Numbered from the stretch's first letter, positions 9,201 through 19,613 are shown. The stretch: DNA of 64,000 nt from Phymatolithon calcareum (GCA_977006965.1 OZ345379.1:558001-622000), one strand, 5' to 3'. Made by a program: numbers and translations. Notes: generated from the letters alone by a model not told the origin.

Positions 9201-10520
9201 AGCGGGGACGGAAGTCGGATTGTTTCGGGATCTGATGACAAAACTGTTCGTGTATGGGATGGGGAGAGCGGAGAATGTGTACTGGGACCACTCCGTGGAC
9301 ACGAGGATTCGGTGCTGTGCGTTGCAATGAGCGGGGACGGAAGTCGGATTATTTCGGGATCTGATGACAAAACTGTTTGTGTATGGGATGGGGAGAGCGG
9401 AGAATGTGTACTGGGACCACTCCGTGGACACGAGGATTCGGTGCTGTGCGTTGCAATGATCGGGGACGGAAGTCGGATTATTTCGGGATCTGATGACAAA
9501 ACTGTTCGTGTATGGGATGGGGAGAGCGGAGAATGCGTACTGGGACCACTCCGTGGACACGAGGATTGGGTTCAGTGCGTTGCAATGAGCGGGGACGGAA
9601 GTCGGATTATTTCGGGATCTGATGACAAAACTGTTCGTGTATGGGATGGGGAGAGCGGAGAATGCGTACTGGGACCACTCCGTGGACACGAGGATTGGGT
9701 GCAGTGCGTTGCAATGAGCGGGGACGGAAGTCGGATTGTTTCGGGATCTGATGACAAAACTGTTCGTGTATGGGATGGGGAGAGCGGAGAATGCGTACTG
9801 GGACCACTCCGTGGACACGAGGATTCGGTGCAGTGCGTTGCAATGAGCGGGGACGGAAGTCGGATTGTTTCGGGATCTGATGACAAAACTGTTCGTGTAT
9901 GGGATGGGAAGAGCGGAGAATGCGTACTGGGACCACTCCGTGGACACGAGGATTCGGTGCTGTGCGTTGCAATGAGCGGGGACGGAAGTCGGATTGTTTC
10001 GGGATCTGATGACAAAACTGTTCGTGTATGGGATGGGGAGAGCGGAGAATGCGTACTGGGACCACTCCGTGGACACGAGGATTCGGTGCTGTGCGTTGCA
10101 ATGAGCGGGGACGGAAGTCGGATTGTTTCGGGATCTGATGACAAAACTGTTCGTGTATGGGATGGGAAGAGCGGAGAATGCGTGCAGGATGGGATCACAA
10201 GGCATGGCTATTACGGGGGTGTGCACTACGAAGGATTCATCAGAAGTCTTGAATTCGACGCTGGCAGTGAATTGTGTGTTGTACGTACGTCGGATGAGGT
10301 TTTTCTTTTGGACACCAGCACTGCAATCAGGATGCAACGTCCGGGATACGTGATACAAGGAAAGGACCGCAGGATATACGCAACAGGGGAGAACGCGAAC
10401 ACAGTTCAAGTCGCCACCATGCCATATACATGTATCACATTTTGCTACAGTAAGCTGCATTCAAAAGTTGTAGCTGGTCTCTCAGATGGTCAGGTCGTCA
10501 TAGGAGAGCTCGTACTGTAG
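6277..10520 (+). CDS. NB-ARC/WD40 STAND receptor (NLR-like)
   Basis: The predicted CDS joins 6277-6930 to 6975-10520 (1,399 aa). The first segment has its own domain: a Gly-rich hydrophobic N-terminus (MAGMATAGLVLGVVGMINQL) and helical sequence to about residue 200. The second exon opens SGVLGAVGMGGVGKT, a P-loop (226-233), followed by Walker B LFVCDDIW (about 310), the sensor-like VISTRE, GLPVALGAAG and LHDLVLEQA (about 548), the order found in NB-ARC ATPases. Residues about 779-1294 are twelve 43-aa WD40 repeats, with degenerate blades on both sides. Family members are signal-triggered oligomerising switches in immunity or allorecognition (plant NLRs, fungal HET-E/NWD proteins); that role here is inferred. 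The two segments are in different frames; a 44-nt intron restores a good P-loop entry, but a frameshift cannot be excluded. Confidence 0.88.
6931..6974 (+). other. Predicted 44-nt intron in the NLR gene
   Basis: The donor is GTATTG and the acceptor GCCGTTAG. The upstream frame ends FLKRE and the downstream frame begins SGVLGAVGMGGVGKT, which fits the usual entry into an NB-ARC P-loop. Without splicing, the upstream frame runs to a stop at 7056 and never reaches the P-loop. The length is very short for a spliceosomal intron. Confidence 0.6.
8655..10202 (+). repeat. Twelve near-identical 129-bp WD40-coding tandem repeats
   Basis: The unit is exactly 129 bp (43 codons) and recurs twelve times. 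The core MSGDGSRIVSGSDDKTVRVW plus DGESGECVLGPLRGHED is almost invariant. Changes cluster at two codons after HED (Ser or Trp, then Leu or Gln two residues later), plus sporadic Val/Ile, Ser/Ile, Arg/Cys and Glu/Lys. Near-identity at the DNA level implies recent expansion or ongoing gene conversion. Confidence 0.95.
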
Positions 10521-11869
10521 CTCAGGAGATATTTAAATTTACCATGCACGTAGTGGGTTCTCCGAATTGTCGAATTTTGTCAACATAAAGTTACCGTTTG
10601 CTAGCGTGAAGTACTGAGATTTGATGATACTTAGCTGAGAATTGAGTTTCTCGCCAGAGAGTACAGGGCAATACATCACGAGCCTTTAAGGCCAAAATCG
10701 AGGCATGGCTACCAGCAAACGATGGCATGCACTGCGCACCGTCTTCTTTTGTGCATCTCATCTGTGGGGGGAATAGCTTGCCCATGACTTTTGTCCAGCC
10801 TCTGCCAATGATCACGACATACCAGGACGGTGTTTTACAAGTTGCATTGAACTACCGCGTGGTGCACGTCGCGCAGCTTCGCACCATCATGAATGCTTCC
10901 GGTCGCACCGTCCGTCCGCTAATGAAGTACACTGACATCCCGCGCTCTGCGTTGCTTGTTATGTCCGGCGACAGGGCGCTCCAGCGTGGACGCTTGCAAC
11001 TGCGTGCGGTCACTGGGGGCAGGCTGCAGAATGTACCTGTAGCAAGTCATCACACACCGGTTTGCCCAGCGCCGATTCGCTCGCCGCCATGTCCAGCACA
11101 TCGTCCTTTCCGTGACCACCAACGATGACGACCACCCGACTGGAATTGGCGATCTCATACCCGCAACAGAAGTGACTATGTTGAAGAGATAAATTTGCCA
11201 ATGGACAGGTTTGTGAGAAATGATTTCCTACAAGCTTTTTTTGCGACGTTGGGGGCATGAGAATTGAGCTTGAGTTGCCCTAAATACATTCGAGGCACAA
11301 AGCGAAATTGGCTTCAATCTGGGGCTTGAAAAACAACACGGCACTAGTAGTCATCGTATGCTTGAGATGCACGAATACCTGAAATATAGCAGAAGACAAG
11401 AAGTTATATCTGCAGCAATGATCACAGGGCGAACGCGAAAAGAATTGAAAGGTTGTGCCCCTTGTTGCGGTTGTCACAACCGCTTCCAAATTTACGGCAC
11501 CATTTAGTCATTCGGTGAACATGAACGCGGATGCATCCACAACCACGTGCCTTGCCAAAAATGCTTTGGGCAGCTTCTGTCCAACCTCGGTTACACCATC
11601 TCTTATTCAGAACAAAGGTTTCCCTGGCGCATCATCTACGTGGTGCCAAGTTTTCCGCGCTTATTTCAAACCTCAATCATGAAGTCGGCAAGATACACGC
11701 CACGCCCAAGATATGTATTGGAGGAAAAGGTTTCATGATGCAGTCGTTCTCATTGTGCATAAATCATAGAGGCAGAAGGTGTCACTAGTTAGTCCAGTTA
11801 ATACGAACATCACCGCACGTAGAAGCAGACCCTTCCCATCCTTCCACTTATAGTTTCCAACAGTGAAGG
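10521..11869. other. Region without an assignable gene
   Basis: The stretch lies between the NLR gene and the MMtag gene. Both strands carry overlapping open frames of 70-130 codons (for example 10727-11128 +, and 11010-11258 - with VVVIVGGHGKDDVLDMAA). None shows a recognisable domain and none is clearly favoured, so a spliced small gene here is possible but unsupported. Confidence 0.35.
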
Positions 11870-12535
11870 TTACCGCACACGAGTCCTGCGAGTGTTCATC
11901 GGCTCGGAGTCCAACATATCTGATGATGACATGCAATCCGCCCTCTTCCTCTTGGTCCCAGTCTCCCTCTCTTTCCTTCTCCTCCTCGACCGCCCCAGAT
12001 CTTCCCGAGTTCTGCTCCGGATGCTCTCGCGTTCCGACTCACTGCTATCAACCTGCGCCGCCCCTCCGTCCCTGCGAGCCGCCCTCCGTTTCTGTCGTTC
12101 CGCCCGTCGCCGACGCCGTTCTTCGCGACGCCGTTTACGTTCCAGTTTCCGGAGCGCTTTTTCGGCTCTCTCTTCCTTCGAAAGAGGTCTCTTATCCTCC
12201 ATTTTTTCATCCTGGGTTGCCCTTCCACGGTCATCATCCACCCCGTTGTCGCAGGTTTCCATCAGCGCTGATCGTACAGCCTCCGCGAAACTATAGCCAC
12301 TTAGTGCTGCATCCAATACCGCCTTCTCTTGTCGACGGACGCTCTGAATGTCGTCGTCCACTGGCCTCGCGCCCTCCTGAGATAGATCTTTCGCAGGCAG
12401 GCTCCACCGGGTCTTGACACCAGCAACTGAATTTCCAAGATAATACTCTCGTTCACCCTTCTTGACAGAGTCCCAGGTGAAATTGTTCCTTCCACCTCGA
12501 TTCCCACCTCTTCTGGACTCACCCACCAAGTCCAT
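11870..12535 (-). CDS. MMtag-domain protein (MMTAG2/C1orf35-like)
   Basis: The protein has 221 aa in a single exon. The N-terminus holds the MMtag domain: a Gly/Arg start (ESRRGGNRGGRNNFTWDSV), then REYYLGNSVAGVKTRW and DLSQEGARP. The human counterpart (multiple myeloma tumour-associated protein 2) has the same order of Gly-Arg stretch, F-x-W-x-x-V-K, YLG-S and RW. After a helical middle part (about 70-95) the rest is a highly charged Arg/Lys/Glu tail with Ser-rich stretches, typical of nuclear RNA-associated proteins. Molecular function is poorly known in any species. It is divergent from the V-ATPase gene. The antisense frames over the tail are shadows of its low complexity. Confidence 0.82.
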   Translation of the reverse strand: MDLVGESRRGGNRGGRNNFTWDSVKKGEREYYLGNSVAGVKTRWSLPAKDLSQEGARPVDDDIQSVRRQEKAVLDAALSGYSFAEAVRSALMETCDNGVDDDRGRATQDEKMEDKRPLSKEERAEKALRKLERKRRREERRRRRAERQKRRAARRDGGAAQVDSSESERESIRSRTREDLGRSRRRRKERETGTKRKRADCMSSSDMLDSEPMNTRRTRVR

Positions 12536-13156
12536 GGATCTAAAAAGAAGACGAAACGCCGTTCCAGACGCTCTTAGCCGCCGCCGTCTGCAAGGATACC
12601 TTGCCTGTGCTACCGTACCGTACAGGAAAAATATTGCGATAACTAGGATGTGTGAGTCGACGACATGGATGCTGTGGAGCTGCAGAAGCCAAAGCCGAAG
12701 CCGACGGGAGCTGATGTGCGAACAACGAAACTGCTTCTCTTACGCTAACGACTGCAGGCAAAGCGATGGGAAGCATCGTACGCGTGTAAACTGTAAACTT
12801 CAACCCAGGGCAGCACCGACAGCATTTACAACAAGAGCAATGGTAAGCTCAGAATCATACCTTGCGACTTGCACCTCACCTGCTGCAAGTTTTCTGTAAT
12901 TTTTTTTCATATCAACTGTACGAAGAATGACACATGTCTTGTTAGACCTTCACTCCTCTTTGATTGCCTTTCGCATCTGTTTCAAAAGTGCCCTTTTTCG
13001 GTCGTCTCGCTCTGCGCGCGCATCGTCATCAATTTATAACTCCCCCCCCTTTTACCAAGCGGTCCCCGAAGACTCCCTGCAAGGCCGCAGGCACCAGCCT
13101 GCCACCTTCGAAAAATTAGGCGACGCGGGGCTGTGGGCTCCCGGCCCTCAGTCATT
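12536..13156. promoter_or_regulatory. Shared upstream region of MMtag (-) and V-ATPase a (+) genes
   Basis: A 621-bp divergent intergenic region that must contain both promoters. A TATA-like TTTATAAC lies at about 13031-13038, some 120 bp before the V-ATPase start codon. Short open frames occur on both strands but show no domain. Confidence 0.45.
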
Positions 13157-15877
13157 ATGAAACGCGATCCTTTAGCCACGCTGTCCTCGCTTGGACGGCG
13201 TGCTATGTCTGGCGTCAATCTACCCAGACTGGTTTCCGCGGGTTCTCGACGCAGGACATTCAACCGGGAACGTACCGCTCGAATTGGATCTCTGTTCCGG
13301 TCTGAGGACATGGTGCTTCTACGCCTTTACTTCGACCGTGCAGCGGCCTTCGAAACCATCGATGAACTGGGTGAATTGGGAATGTGCGAATTTCGCGATC
13401 TCAACCAGCATCAATCGGCATTTCAGCGTACCTTTTCGGAAAATGTTCGTCGTTGCGATGACATGATGCGGGTTGTGCGCTTCCTGGTCGAGCAGGTCGC
13501 TGCCGTCGATAAACTTGAACTTATGCCGTCCGGAGGACCCGAGCTCGCGGCAGATATCCGTTTGCATGACCTGGACGCTCATTTGCACAGCCTAGAGAAG
13601 TCACTGCAAGAGATGAATTCGAACGCGGATGCGCTGCAAGATCAGTACAATGAGATTGTAGAGCTGCGTCGAGTTTTGGAGAAGGCTGCCGAATTCTTCC
13701 ATACTGCCCCACTCACCGAAACGGCATTCGAGCAGGAGGCGAAAAACTCAATGGCTGCAAAGAAGATGAATTCATCAATTGTGTCAGGCTTTTTTGATGA
13801 AATGTCTGCACTCTCCCACAGTCCAACGATTATTGTTTCGGAGGACCACAGTACAGCTGGCCATTACAATGGAGATATGGGTGTAGCATCAAATATGTCC
13901 AACCTGCTCTCCTTTTTCACGGGCACTATCAGTCGGGAGAGAATTGCTTCGTTTGAACGAGTTCTGTTCCGAGCCACGCATGGCAATTGCATTGTCAGAT
14001 TTTCTGATTTGAAAGAGCGGATGGTAGATCCGACCACCCGAGAAACCGTCCATAAGAGTGTATTCATGGTGTTCTTTTCCGGCAAGGTTATCCGTTCGAA
14101 AGTGGCGAAAATCTGTGACGCCTTTGATGCGAATCGATATTCCATTCCTGAGGAGCATTCGGCCCAAATGGCTGCAATTGGAGATTGCAGAAGTCGTCTT
14201 GAAGATTTGGACGCAATCATGGCGACCACGAAGTCTCAGTCTATTGAAATTTTGCGAGACGTTGCGAACAATTTACTAACATGGAAGGAGAAAATCAAGC
14301 GCGATATGGGTGTATATCACACCTTGAACCTTCTCAACTATGACACTAGCAACCAGCTGTTTCTTGCAGAAGTTTGGTGCCCTGAGTCCGCACAGGACGA
14401 CCTTCGAAATGCGTTGGACATTGGAAAACGACGCTCCAATGCCCAAATTCCATCCATTTGTGAAGAGAAGCCTCTCGAGCACGACGACACTCCACCGACT
14501 TACTACAAGACGAACAAGTTTACCGAAGTGTTCCAAAGTATCGTGGAGTCGTATGGAGTCGCGCGGTACCAAGAAGTGAATCCGGCTCCGTACGCCGTGG
14601 TGACGTTCCCCTTTCTCTTCGCAGTTATGTTTGGTGACATTGGACATGGTCTGCTTATGACAATCTTCGCAGCATACGTCGTCATGAATGAAGTACGGCT
14701 CAAAGCGCAAGGCAAGCGACTGAACGAGTTCATGCAAATGTGTTTCCAAGGTCGGTACATGATCCTAATGATGGGAATATTTTCAATATTTACTGGGTTT
14801 TTGTACAACGAGTTCTTTGCTGTTCCCTTAGACTTGTTTGGGTCGAGATGGAAGTATACCGCGGCGAGCAAAATGGCGTGCGGGATCGATAACTGTGAGA
14901 TTGCAGCCAATGTCATGCCTCCTATTGCACCGTATCCATTTGGATTCGATCCTATTTGGAAGGGAAGCAAGACAGGACTTGTGTTTTTCAACTCATACAA
15001 GATGAAACTATCGATTATCCTTGGTGTACTTCAAATGCTGATGGGTATCTATCTCTCATCTGTGAATGCTAAGTTTTTCAAGGAGCGACTTGACTTCCTC
15101 TACGTGTTCATTCCGCAAATGCTATTCATGACGTCAGTCTTCGGATACCTGGTCTTCCTGATCTTCCTCAAGTGGCTTATTGACTACAACGCGCCGACAT
15201 GCGTCGCGGACCCGGACTGTGTGCCACCTGACCTGAAGTCGATTCTGATCAGCATGTTTATGAGTCCAGGCAATGTCCCCGCAGACATGACTTTGTTCAG
15301 TGGTCAAAGAACAGTTCAATTGTTCCTATTGTTTTGCGCTTTAGTTTCTGTTCCGTGGATGCTTTTGCCAAAGCCACTAATTCTACGCGCACGTCATCAG
15401 CGACGAAAGGATTATCGTCTTGTGCGAAATCCAAGTGATGCGGGCGACTACGATGGCGATGCAGATAACGAGGAAGAGCTTGTTGATCATCGATCTCCTT
15501 TCGACTTTTCCGAAGTTTTCGTGCATCAACTTATACATACTATTGAGTTCGTGCTCGGGGCTGTCAGTAACACTGCAAGCTATTTAAGATTGTGGGCATT
15601 GAGTCTTGCACATGCAGAACTCAGTGACGTGTTTTTGGAAAAGCTGCTTTACGGTGCGATCTCAACAGGTAACCCAGTAGTGATGATCATTGGGTTTTTC
15701 ATGTGGATCGCACTAACATTAGGGGTGCTCATGTTTATGGAATCTCTGTCTGCGTTCCTGCATGCGCTTCGATTACACTGGGTTGAGTTTCAGAGCAAGT
15801 TTTATCTACAACACGGAGATGGAAAGAAATTCCAGCCTTATGTACATAGAGTGTCTGCAGATGACGACCTTGAATGA
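13157..15877 (+). CDS. V-type proton ATPase subunit a
   Basis: This is the large membrane subunit of the Vo sector, which forms the proton half-channels against the proteolipid ring and acidifies vacuoles and endosomes. The ATG at 13157 gives 906 aa; the frame opens further upstream but without an ATG. After a basic extension of about 50 residues comes the family start LFRSEDMVLLRLYFDRAAAF and GELGMCEFRDLN. A coiled-coil N-terminal half follows. The membrane half begins near YAVVTFPFLFAVMFGDIGHG, and the signature SNTASYLRLWALSLAHAELS includes the essential arginine (Arg811, matching Arg735 of yeast Vph1). The length slightly exceeds the usual 800-860, mainly through the N-terminal extension. 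No intron is visible. Confidence 0.96.
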   Translation: MKRDPLATLSSLGRRAMSGVNLPRLVSAGSRRRTFNRERTARIGSLFRSEDMVLLRLYFDRAAAFETIDELGELGMCEFRDLNQHQSAFQRTFSENVRRCDDMMRVVRFLVEQVAAVDKLELMPSGGPELAADIRLHDLDAHLHSLEKSLQEMNSNADALQDQYNEIVELRRVLEKAAEFFHTAPLTETAFEQEAKNSMAAKKMNSSIVSGFFDEMSALSHSPTIIVSEDHSTAGHYNGDMGVASNMSNLLSFFTGTISRERIASFERVLFRATHGNCIVRFSDLKERMVDPTTRETVHKSVFMVFFSGKVIRSKVAKICDAFDANRYSIPEEHSAQMAAIGDCRSRLEDLDAIMATTKSQSIEILRDVANNLLTWKEKIKRDMGVYHTLNLLNYDTSNQLFLAEVWCPESAQDDLRNALDIGKRRSNAQIPSICEEKPLEHDDTPPTYYKTNKFTEVFQSIVESYGVARYQEVNPAPYAVVTFPFLFAVMFGDIGHGLLMTIFAAYVVMNEVRLKAQGKRLNEFMQMCFQGRYMILMMGIFSIFTGFLYNEFFAVPLDLFGSRWKYTAASKMACGIDNCEIAANVMPPIAPYPFGFDPIWKGSKTGLVFFNSYKMKLSIILGVLQMLMGIYLSSVNAKFFKERLDFLYVFIPQMLFMTSVFGYLVFLIFLKWLIDYNAPTCVADPDCVPPDLKSILISMFMSPGNVPADMTLFSGQRTVQLFLLFCALVSVPWMLLPKPLILRARHQRRKDYRLVRNPSDAGDYDGDADNEEELVDHRSPFDFSEVFVHQLIHTIEFVLGAVSNTASYLRLWALSLAHAELSDVFLEKLLYGAISTGNPVVMIIGFFMWIALTLGVLMFMESLSAFLHALRLHWVEFQSKFYLQHGDGKKFQPYVHRVSADDDLE

Positions 15878-17631
15878 TTTTGATGTATTTTAGAACAATA
15901 ACATATCTGTTTCTACAATGCGGCTCTACTCGGTGTGTCTTCTTCGTTGCCTTAACCCATTCAGGAGTAAAAAATGTTCTCAGTCGAGTGAATCGTGAAA
16001 CAAGTAAACACGAGAGCTCACCAGTTTTGCAAAACACTGTGCCTTCTTCGTGCAAAGGAGAATGGGAAATGAGAATCAGGGTCATTTGCGTCTAGGGTCC
16101 CTGGCATTTATTCTTGGTCTCAAGCTCTAGGCGATGTCCTTGAGTCTACATTCGGCAAGCCCTTCTTCAACTTTAGGTGTCGTCGTCAAGAATGTGAGCT
16201 GTCGGTCCTCAGGAGGATAAACAGCGGCATTCATACAGTCGAACAGGAAAGCCAAGGAAAATAAGCTTAGAGATGGCTTTTGGATTCTGCGACCAGAAAT
16301 ACTCCGTCCTCTTCTTCGATGGTAAGTACATTTTCTTCGCATGGGAAAAAGTGTCACAAGTACGACGCAATAGGTGTTTTTCAGACACGAAGTACTCATA
16401 TGGCGACATATTTCGCAAATTTGCAATTGGGCTCATGACGATCGTAATATACATTCGTCATTACGCCGGAGGTAGCACAAACGTTGGAAGAAAACTGTAC
16501 AGACTAAGGCGAATAAGTGAGAATGAACTTGAAGGAGACAGTTGATACGCAATATAACGATGACCAGATGCCGTACGATCGGTACAAGCAAACGCAAGAA
16601 GATGCGTCATTACTGCCATCTATTCCTGGCAATCAACTTGATCCACGTCATGTTCAGTCATGGAAAAACAGTTCATGTCTGCTCCTGGGTTCAGGCTCCA
16701 CGGCACCCGAGAAAACGTTTTGTTGCACAACTCGCAGAGAACCAATTGTTGCCTGAGGCATAGATCATTTGATTGATAATCTGCAATACATCAGAGTAAA
16801 CTCGCTGATGGTTTAGAGCAGGGGCGCAGATCCTGAAGTTAGATTTCTCTTGAAGCTTCAGTCCTGATGCAAAACATTCACTGCTCAGCAAAAGGACAGG
16901 GATGCCAGCCAACCGAATAACACTTATTCATCCATTCTGATCGAAAATTTAGAACTGTGGAGCGGAGTCTCGATCGTGTCATAGAGACAATGTGGCTGCT
17001 GTCAGCATGCCAGCATGTTCCGATGCAATGGGCATGGTCCTTCCTGCATTTTTAAAGTGCATTCTGATGCTTACCATGGAGTGGAACAAAAGCCTCCAAC
17101 GAGATGTAAGACTACTTCAAGGGCAGGATAATCTGCTATTATGTCATGTGATCCATGATATTGCGATGAAATGTTTTACTTTCCGCCAATCGACACGAGC
17201 ATCCGAACAGATTTCCAGCTCAGGGCATCTCTTTGAAGGGCGGGGACTGCAGTAGATTGTGGCATTAGCCTACATACTGAGATTGATGTTAAGCTACTTG
17301 AATGGTTTGTGCTCGCGAGCAGCCTCTCAACTCCCGCACTTTAATGCGGAAGTTCAGGGGTCGCTGTACGGTCGGACCTAATTTTAGTGATTGTTCAATA
17401 GTAAAGGTCAGCATCAACCCCATAATATGCTATTGTGTTAAAATTTACACCAAATGTGAATGCTCTGACCCAATGAGATAGTTTCTCATCTCCGTGTGAC
17501 CTGAATCTGGTTGATCAGCATTGCGCAATTGCGCAACTTCTGGCGGCGAACTATCTTGTGTGTCTCCTAACCTGTATTATGTGAGCGCGATGCATCATCG
17601 TGAGAAGAACAGGCGCTTCTCAATTTTCAGG
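15878..17631. other. Gene-free stretch upstream of the uroporphyrinogen-III synthase gene
   Basis: About 1.75 kb contains only short, unconvincing open frames (such as 16273-16545 +). Just before the synthase start there is a good acceptor (TTCTCAATTTTCAG, ending 17630) with a GTGAGC donor candidate at 17581, so a 5' UTR intron may be present. Confidence 0.4.
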
Positions 17632-18477
17632 ATGCCAGCGTTCACCTCAACCCTGACTGCGCTGAGAAGCCAAAGACCGCAGATGAACGCACGGCAGAGA
17701 AGACCATGCTTGTGTAGTGCACTGAGCAGCGAGGACGGAAATGTCGTAGTCGTCGCACTAACGCGGGAAGTCGGAAAGAACAGTAAACTGCGCGAAGCGA
17801 CTTCAAAAGCTCTCGCCGATGTGTCAACAGTAGAGCTACCCTGCGTGGCAACGACGTTGACAAAAGAGCGACAGAATCTTCCCGCAATGTTGCGCGAGCC
17901 TCACGATTGGATTGTGATCTCCTCTCCTGAATCAGCCAGCGTCTTCGTGGAGATTTGGCGTCAGAGCGGACAGCCTGAACTCGGACGAATTGCGGCTATC
18001 GGACGTGGGACGGGAGAAGTACTTGAAAACGCCGGATTGCAAGTTGGTTTTCAACCTTCGAAGTCTACCTTTCGCGTGCTTGCTGCAGAGCTCCCCGACC
18101 CGGAGCATTATGGTGCGGGCGTGCTTTATCCAGCCAGCGCCAAGGCGTCTGACAATAACGTGCTTATGCTGGAACAGCGAGGCTTCAAGGTGTCGCGCAT
18201 TAATACGTACTCCACGGAAACTGCGATGTGGTCTGATGCTGAGCGGGAAATATATGAGCAGGTCGATGTGGCGACGTTCGCTTCGCCGACGACAGTGAAG
18301 GGGTGGTTGCGAAATATCTCTCGAACGCGCGATTTGCCAGTGGCTTGTATCGGAGAGACTTCGGCGACTGCAGCGAAATCGGCTGGGTTCACGAAGGTGT
18401 TTTATCCGGAGAGTCCTGGGATCTCCGGATGGGTGGACGCAATTCGAAAGGCTTCGTCATGTACTGCAAGACGTTGA
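17632..18477 (+). CDS. Uroporphyrinogen-III synthase, plastid precursor
   Basis: The enzyme closes and inverts ring D of hydroxymethylbilane to give uroporphyrinogen III, the branch point to haem, chlorophyll and phycobilins. Conserved blocks are VVVVALTREVGKNSKLREA, DWIVISSPESASVFVE, RIAAIGRGTGEVLENAGL, GVLYPASAKASDNN, RINTYST, DVATFASPTTVKGW and CIGETSATAAKSAGF, in the HemD order. The chosen Met gives 281 aa and a transit peptide MPAFTSTLTALRSQRP, similar to other plastid precursors here. An in-frame ATG at 17590 would add 14 residues, but the sequence between looks like an intron end. Low sequence conservation is normal for this family; the block pattern makes the call firm. Confidence 0.9.
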   Translation: MPAFTSTLTALRSQRPQMNARQRRPCLCSALSSEDGNVVVVALTREVGKNSKLREATSKALADVSTVELPCVATTLTKERQNLPAMLREPHDWIVISSPESASVFVEIWRQSGQPELGRIAAIGRGTGEVLENAGLQVGFQPSKSTFRVLAAELPDPEHYGAGVLYPASAKASDNNVLMLEQRGFKVSRINTYSTETAMWSDAEREIYEQVDVATFASPTTVKGWLRNISRTRDLPVACIGETSATAAKSAGFTKVFYPESPGISGWVDAIRKASSCTARR

Positions 18478-18852
18478 GTTGGTTCTTCGAATTGCACACT
18501 CACTAAATTAACAGTCTTTTCTTGAATAAATCGAAGTCAGAGTTCACCCTGGTGAGCGCTGCCAAGTCCATATGCGAAACATGTTCAATCGATAAAGGCC
18601 AATGCTTTACTGTATCGTCCGACAGAAGGCTGCAATACAGTCCGCGTGCAGCGGTCTTTCGAGGGCTCACTATAAGGGGAAGTCCCGAAAAAAAATGAAT
18701 AACTAGTAATGTATGGGGCTCTGCGAACAAGACTAGGAGGACGAGCTTGGTAGTGGTCTTTAAAGAAAACGCATTGACTCACCCCCTTAGCATATACTGC
18801 CCCTGCCGAATGAAAAAGTGCCGTCCCTCGTCAAAGTCGCATACCAAGACCA
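18478..18852. other. Intergenic 3' regions
   Basis: The 375 bp lie between the convergent stop codons of the synthase gene and the small membrane-protein gene. Nothing else is recognisable. Confidence 0.4.
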
Positions 18853-19219
18853 TTATTCCTTTACAGGCGGTGTGAGAACGGCGATGATGATACCGATAAT
18901 CAGAAGCCCAACAACAGGGCCAGTGTATCCGCCGAAATCACCGTCTTTGACAGCGAGCATCGTCGAGACGTCCGCAGCACGCGCGATTGTTTGGTCCAAA
19001 ATGGGACCCATACTCATCCTGCATGACACCGAAGGGATACATGATGGCCAGTCAGTTCAGTCGCTGTCGCGCATCCCAAATCCCGGAGCCGACGAAATCG
19101 ATGCTAGTAACATACCGTGCGGAACGCGCAACATGCACACGTGAGGCGCGACGAGTGGAGACCATGCCTCTGGGCGGGGACGCCAATGAGGCTCCGCAGA
19201 ACGAGCTAACGAAAGCCAT
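18853..19219 (-). CDS. Small plastid-targeted single-helix membrane protein
   Basis: The predicted CDS is the complement of 18853-19018 joined to 19116-19219 (89 aa); the 97-nt intron starts GTATGT and ends CATGCAG. Exon 1 encodes a transit peptide, MAFVSSFCGASLASPPRGMV, continuing Arg/Ser-rich to about residue 35. The mature part starts near MSMGPILDQ, has an acidic Gly-rich stretch (KDGDFGGYTG), one membrane helix (PVVGLLIIGIIIAVL) and a short TPPVKE tail. Size and layout fit a low-molecular-mass photosystem subunit or assembly factor, and the gene is divergent from the PsbM-like gene with a shared promoter. I do not recognise the exact family; a Psb34-type or other small PSII protein is a guess. 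Confidence 0.72.
19019..19115 (-). other. Predicted 97-nt intron in the small plastid membrane-protein gene
   Basis: On the minus strand it runs from GTATGTTACTAG to GTGTCATGCAG. Splicing joins the transit peptide to the mature part in frame across an Arg codon (CG/G). The junction context (SARMS) is the same as in the PsbM-like precursor. Confidence 0.7.
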
Positions 19220-19613
19220 TGCAAACAGTGCGGAATGCGGTGAACTTTCTGCGGCGTTACTGAGCGCGAGCGAGCGAAGAGGACCTGCAGGGTTTTATGA
19301 GCGCGGAGGTAGCGTACGGTGGCAATTGATCGGTACAGTATCAACGTTGTCAGAGGTTGCGAATTGCTTTCAAAGATCTCGGAGGAATCGAGATGCATTC
19401 ATTACAGTAATTTTGGGGGGTAAAAATCCATTTTTGTTTCCACGTGGTCACGTGGATTATTTAGCGAGCTCCTGAGGAACTATCTCAGATCGAAGGATCC
19501 CAATCCTCCTTTCGCACTTTTTCGAGACGAAAACTTAGAACCCCCGCGAGCACTCTGTTCAAGTTGTGGCTTCCGTGACACCCGTTGGTTTCATTTTTCG
19601 CGCCGCCAATACA
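19220..19613. promoter_or_regulatory. Bidirectional promoter with two G-boxes between two photosynthesis genes
   Basis: The 394 bp separate the start codons of the divergent small membrane-protein (-) and PsbM-like (+) genes. CACGTG occurs at 19441-19446 and 19449-19454, within CCACGTGGTCACGTGG. CACGTG is the plant G-box bound by bZIP and bHLH factors in light-regulated promoters. That the same applies in this organism is inferred. Confidence 0.6.

Noticed and set aside
8655-10202. CRISPR-like array of regular repeats
   Set aside because: The repeats are contiguous 129-bp coding units without spacers, in a eukaryotic gene.
8439-10460. Long antisense ORFs over the WD40 array (673 codons and several shorter ones)
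   Set aside because: They exist because the 129-bp unit happens to lack stops on the reverse strand. The sense frame encodes canonical WD40 blades.
11863-12417. Plus-strand ORFs opposite the MMtag gene
   Set aside because: They are shadows of the Arg/Glu/Ser-rich tail. The minus strand has the recognisable MMtag domain.
13133-13156. Upstream extension of V-ATPase subunit a to 914 residues
   Set aside because: It would need a GTG start. The ATG at 13157 is in frame, and the family-conserved part starts much later.
17521-17631. N-terminal extension of uroporphyrinogen-III synthase
   Set aside because: The first codon is not ATG, and the segment ends in a splice-acceptor-like sequence immediately before the chosen ATG.
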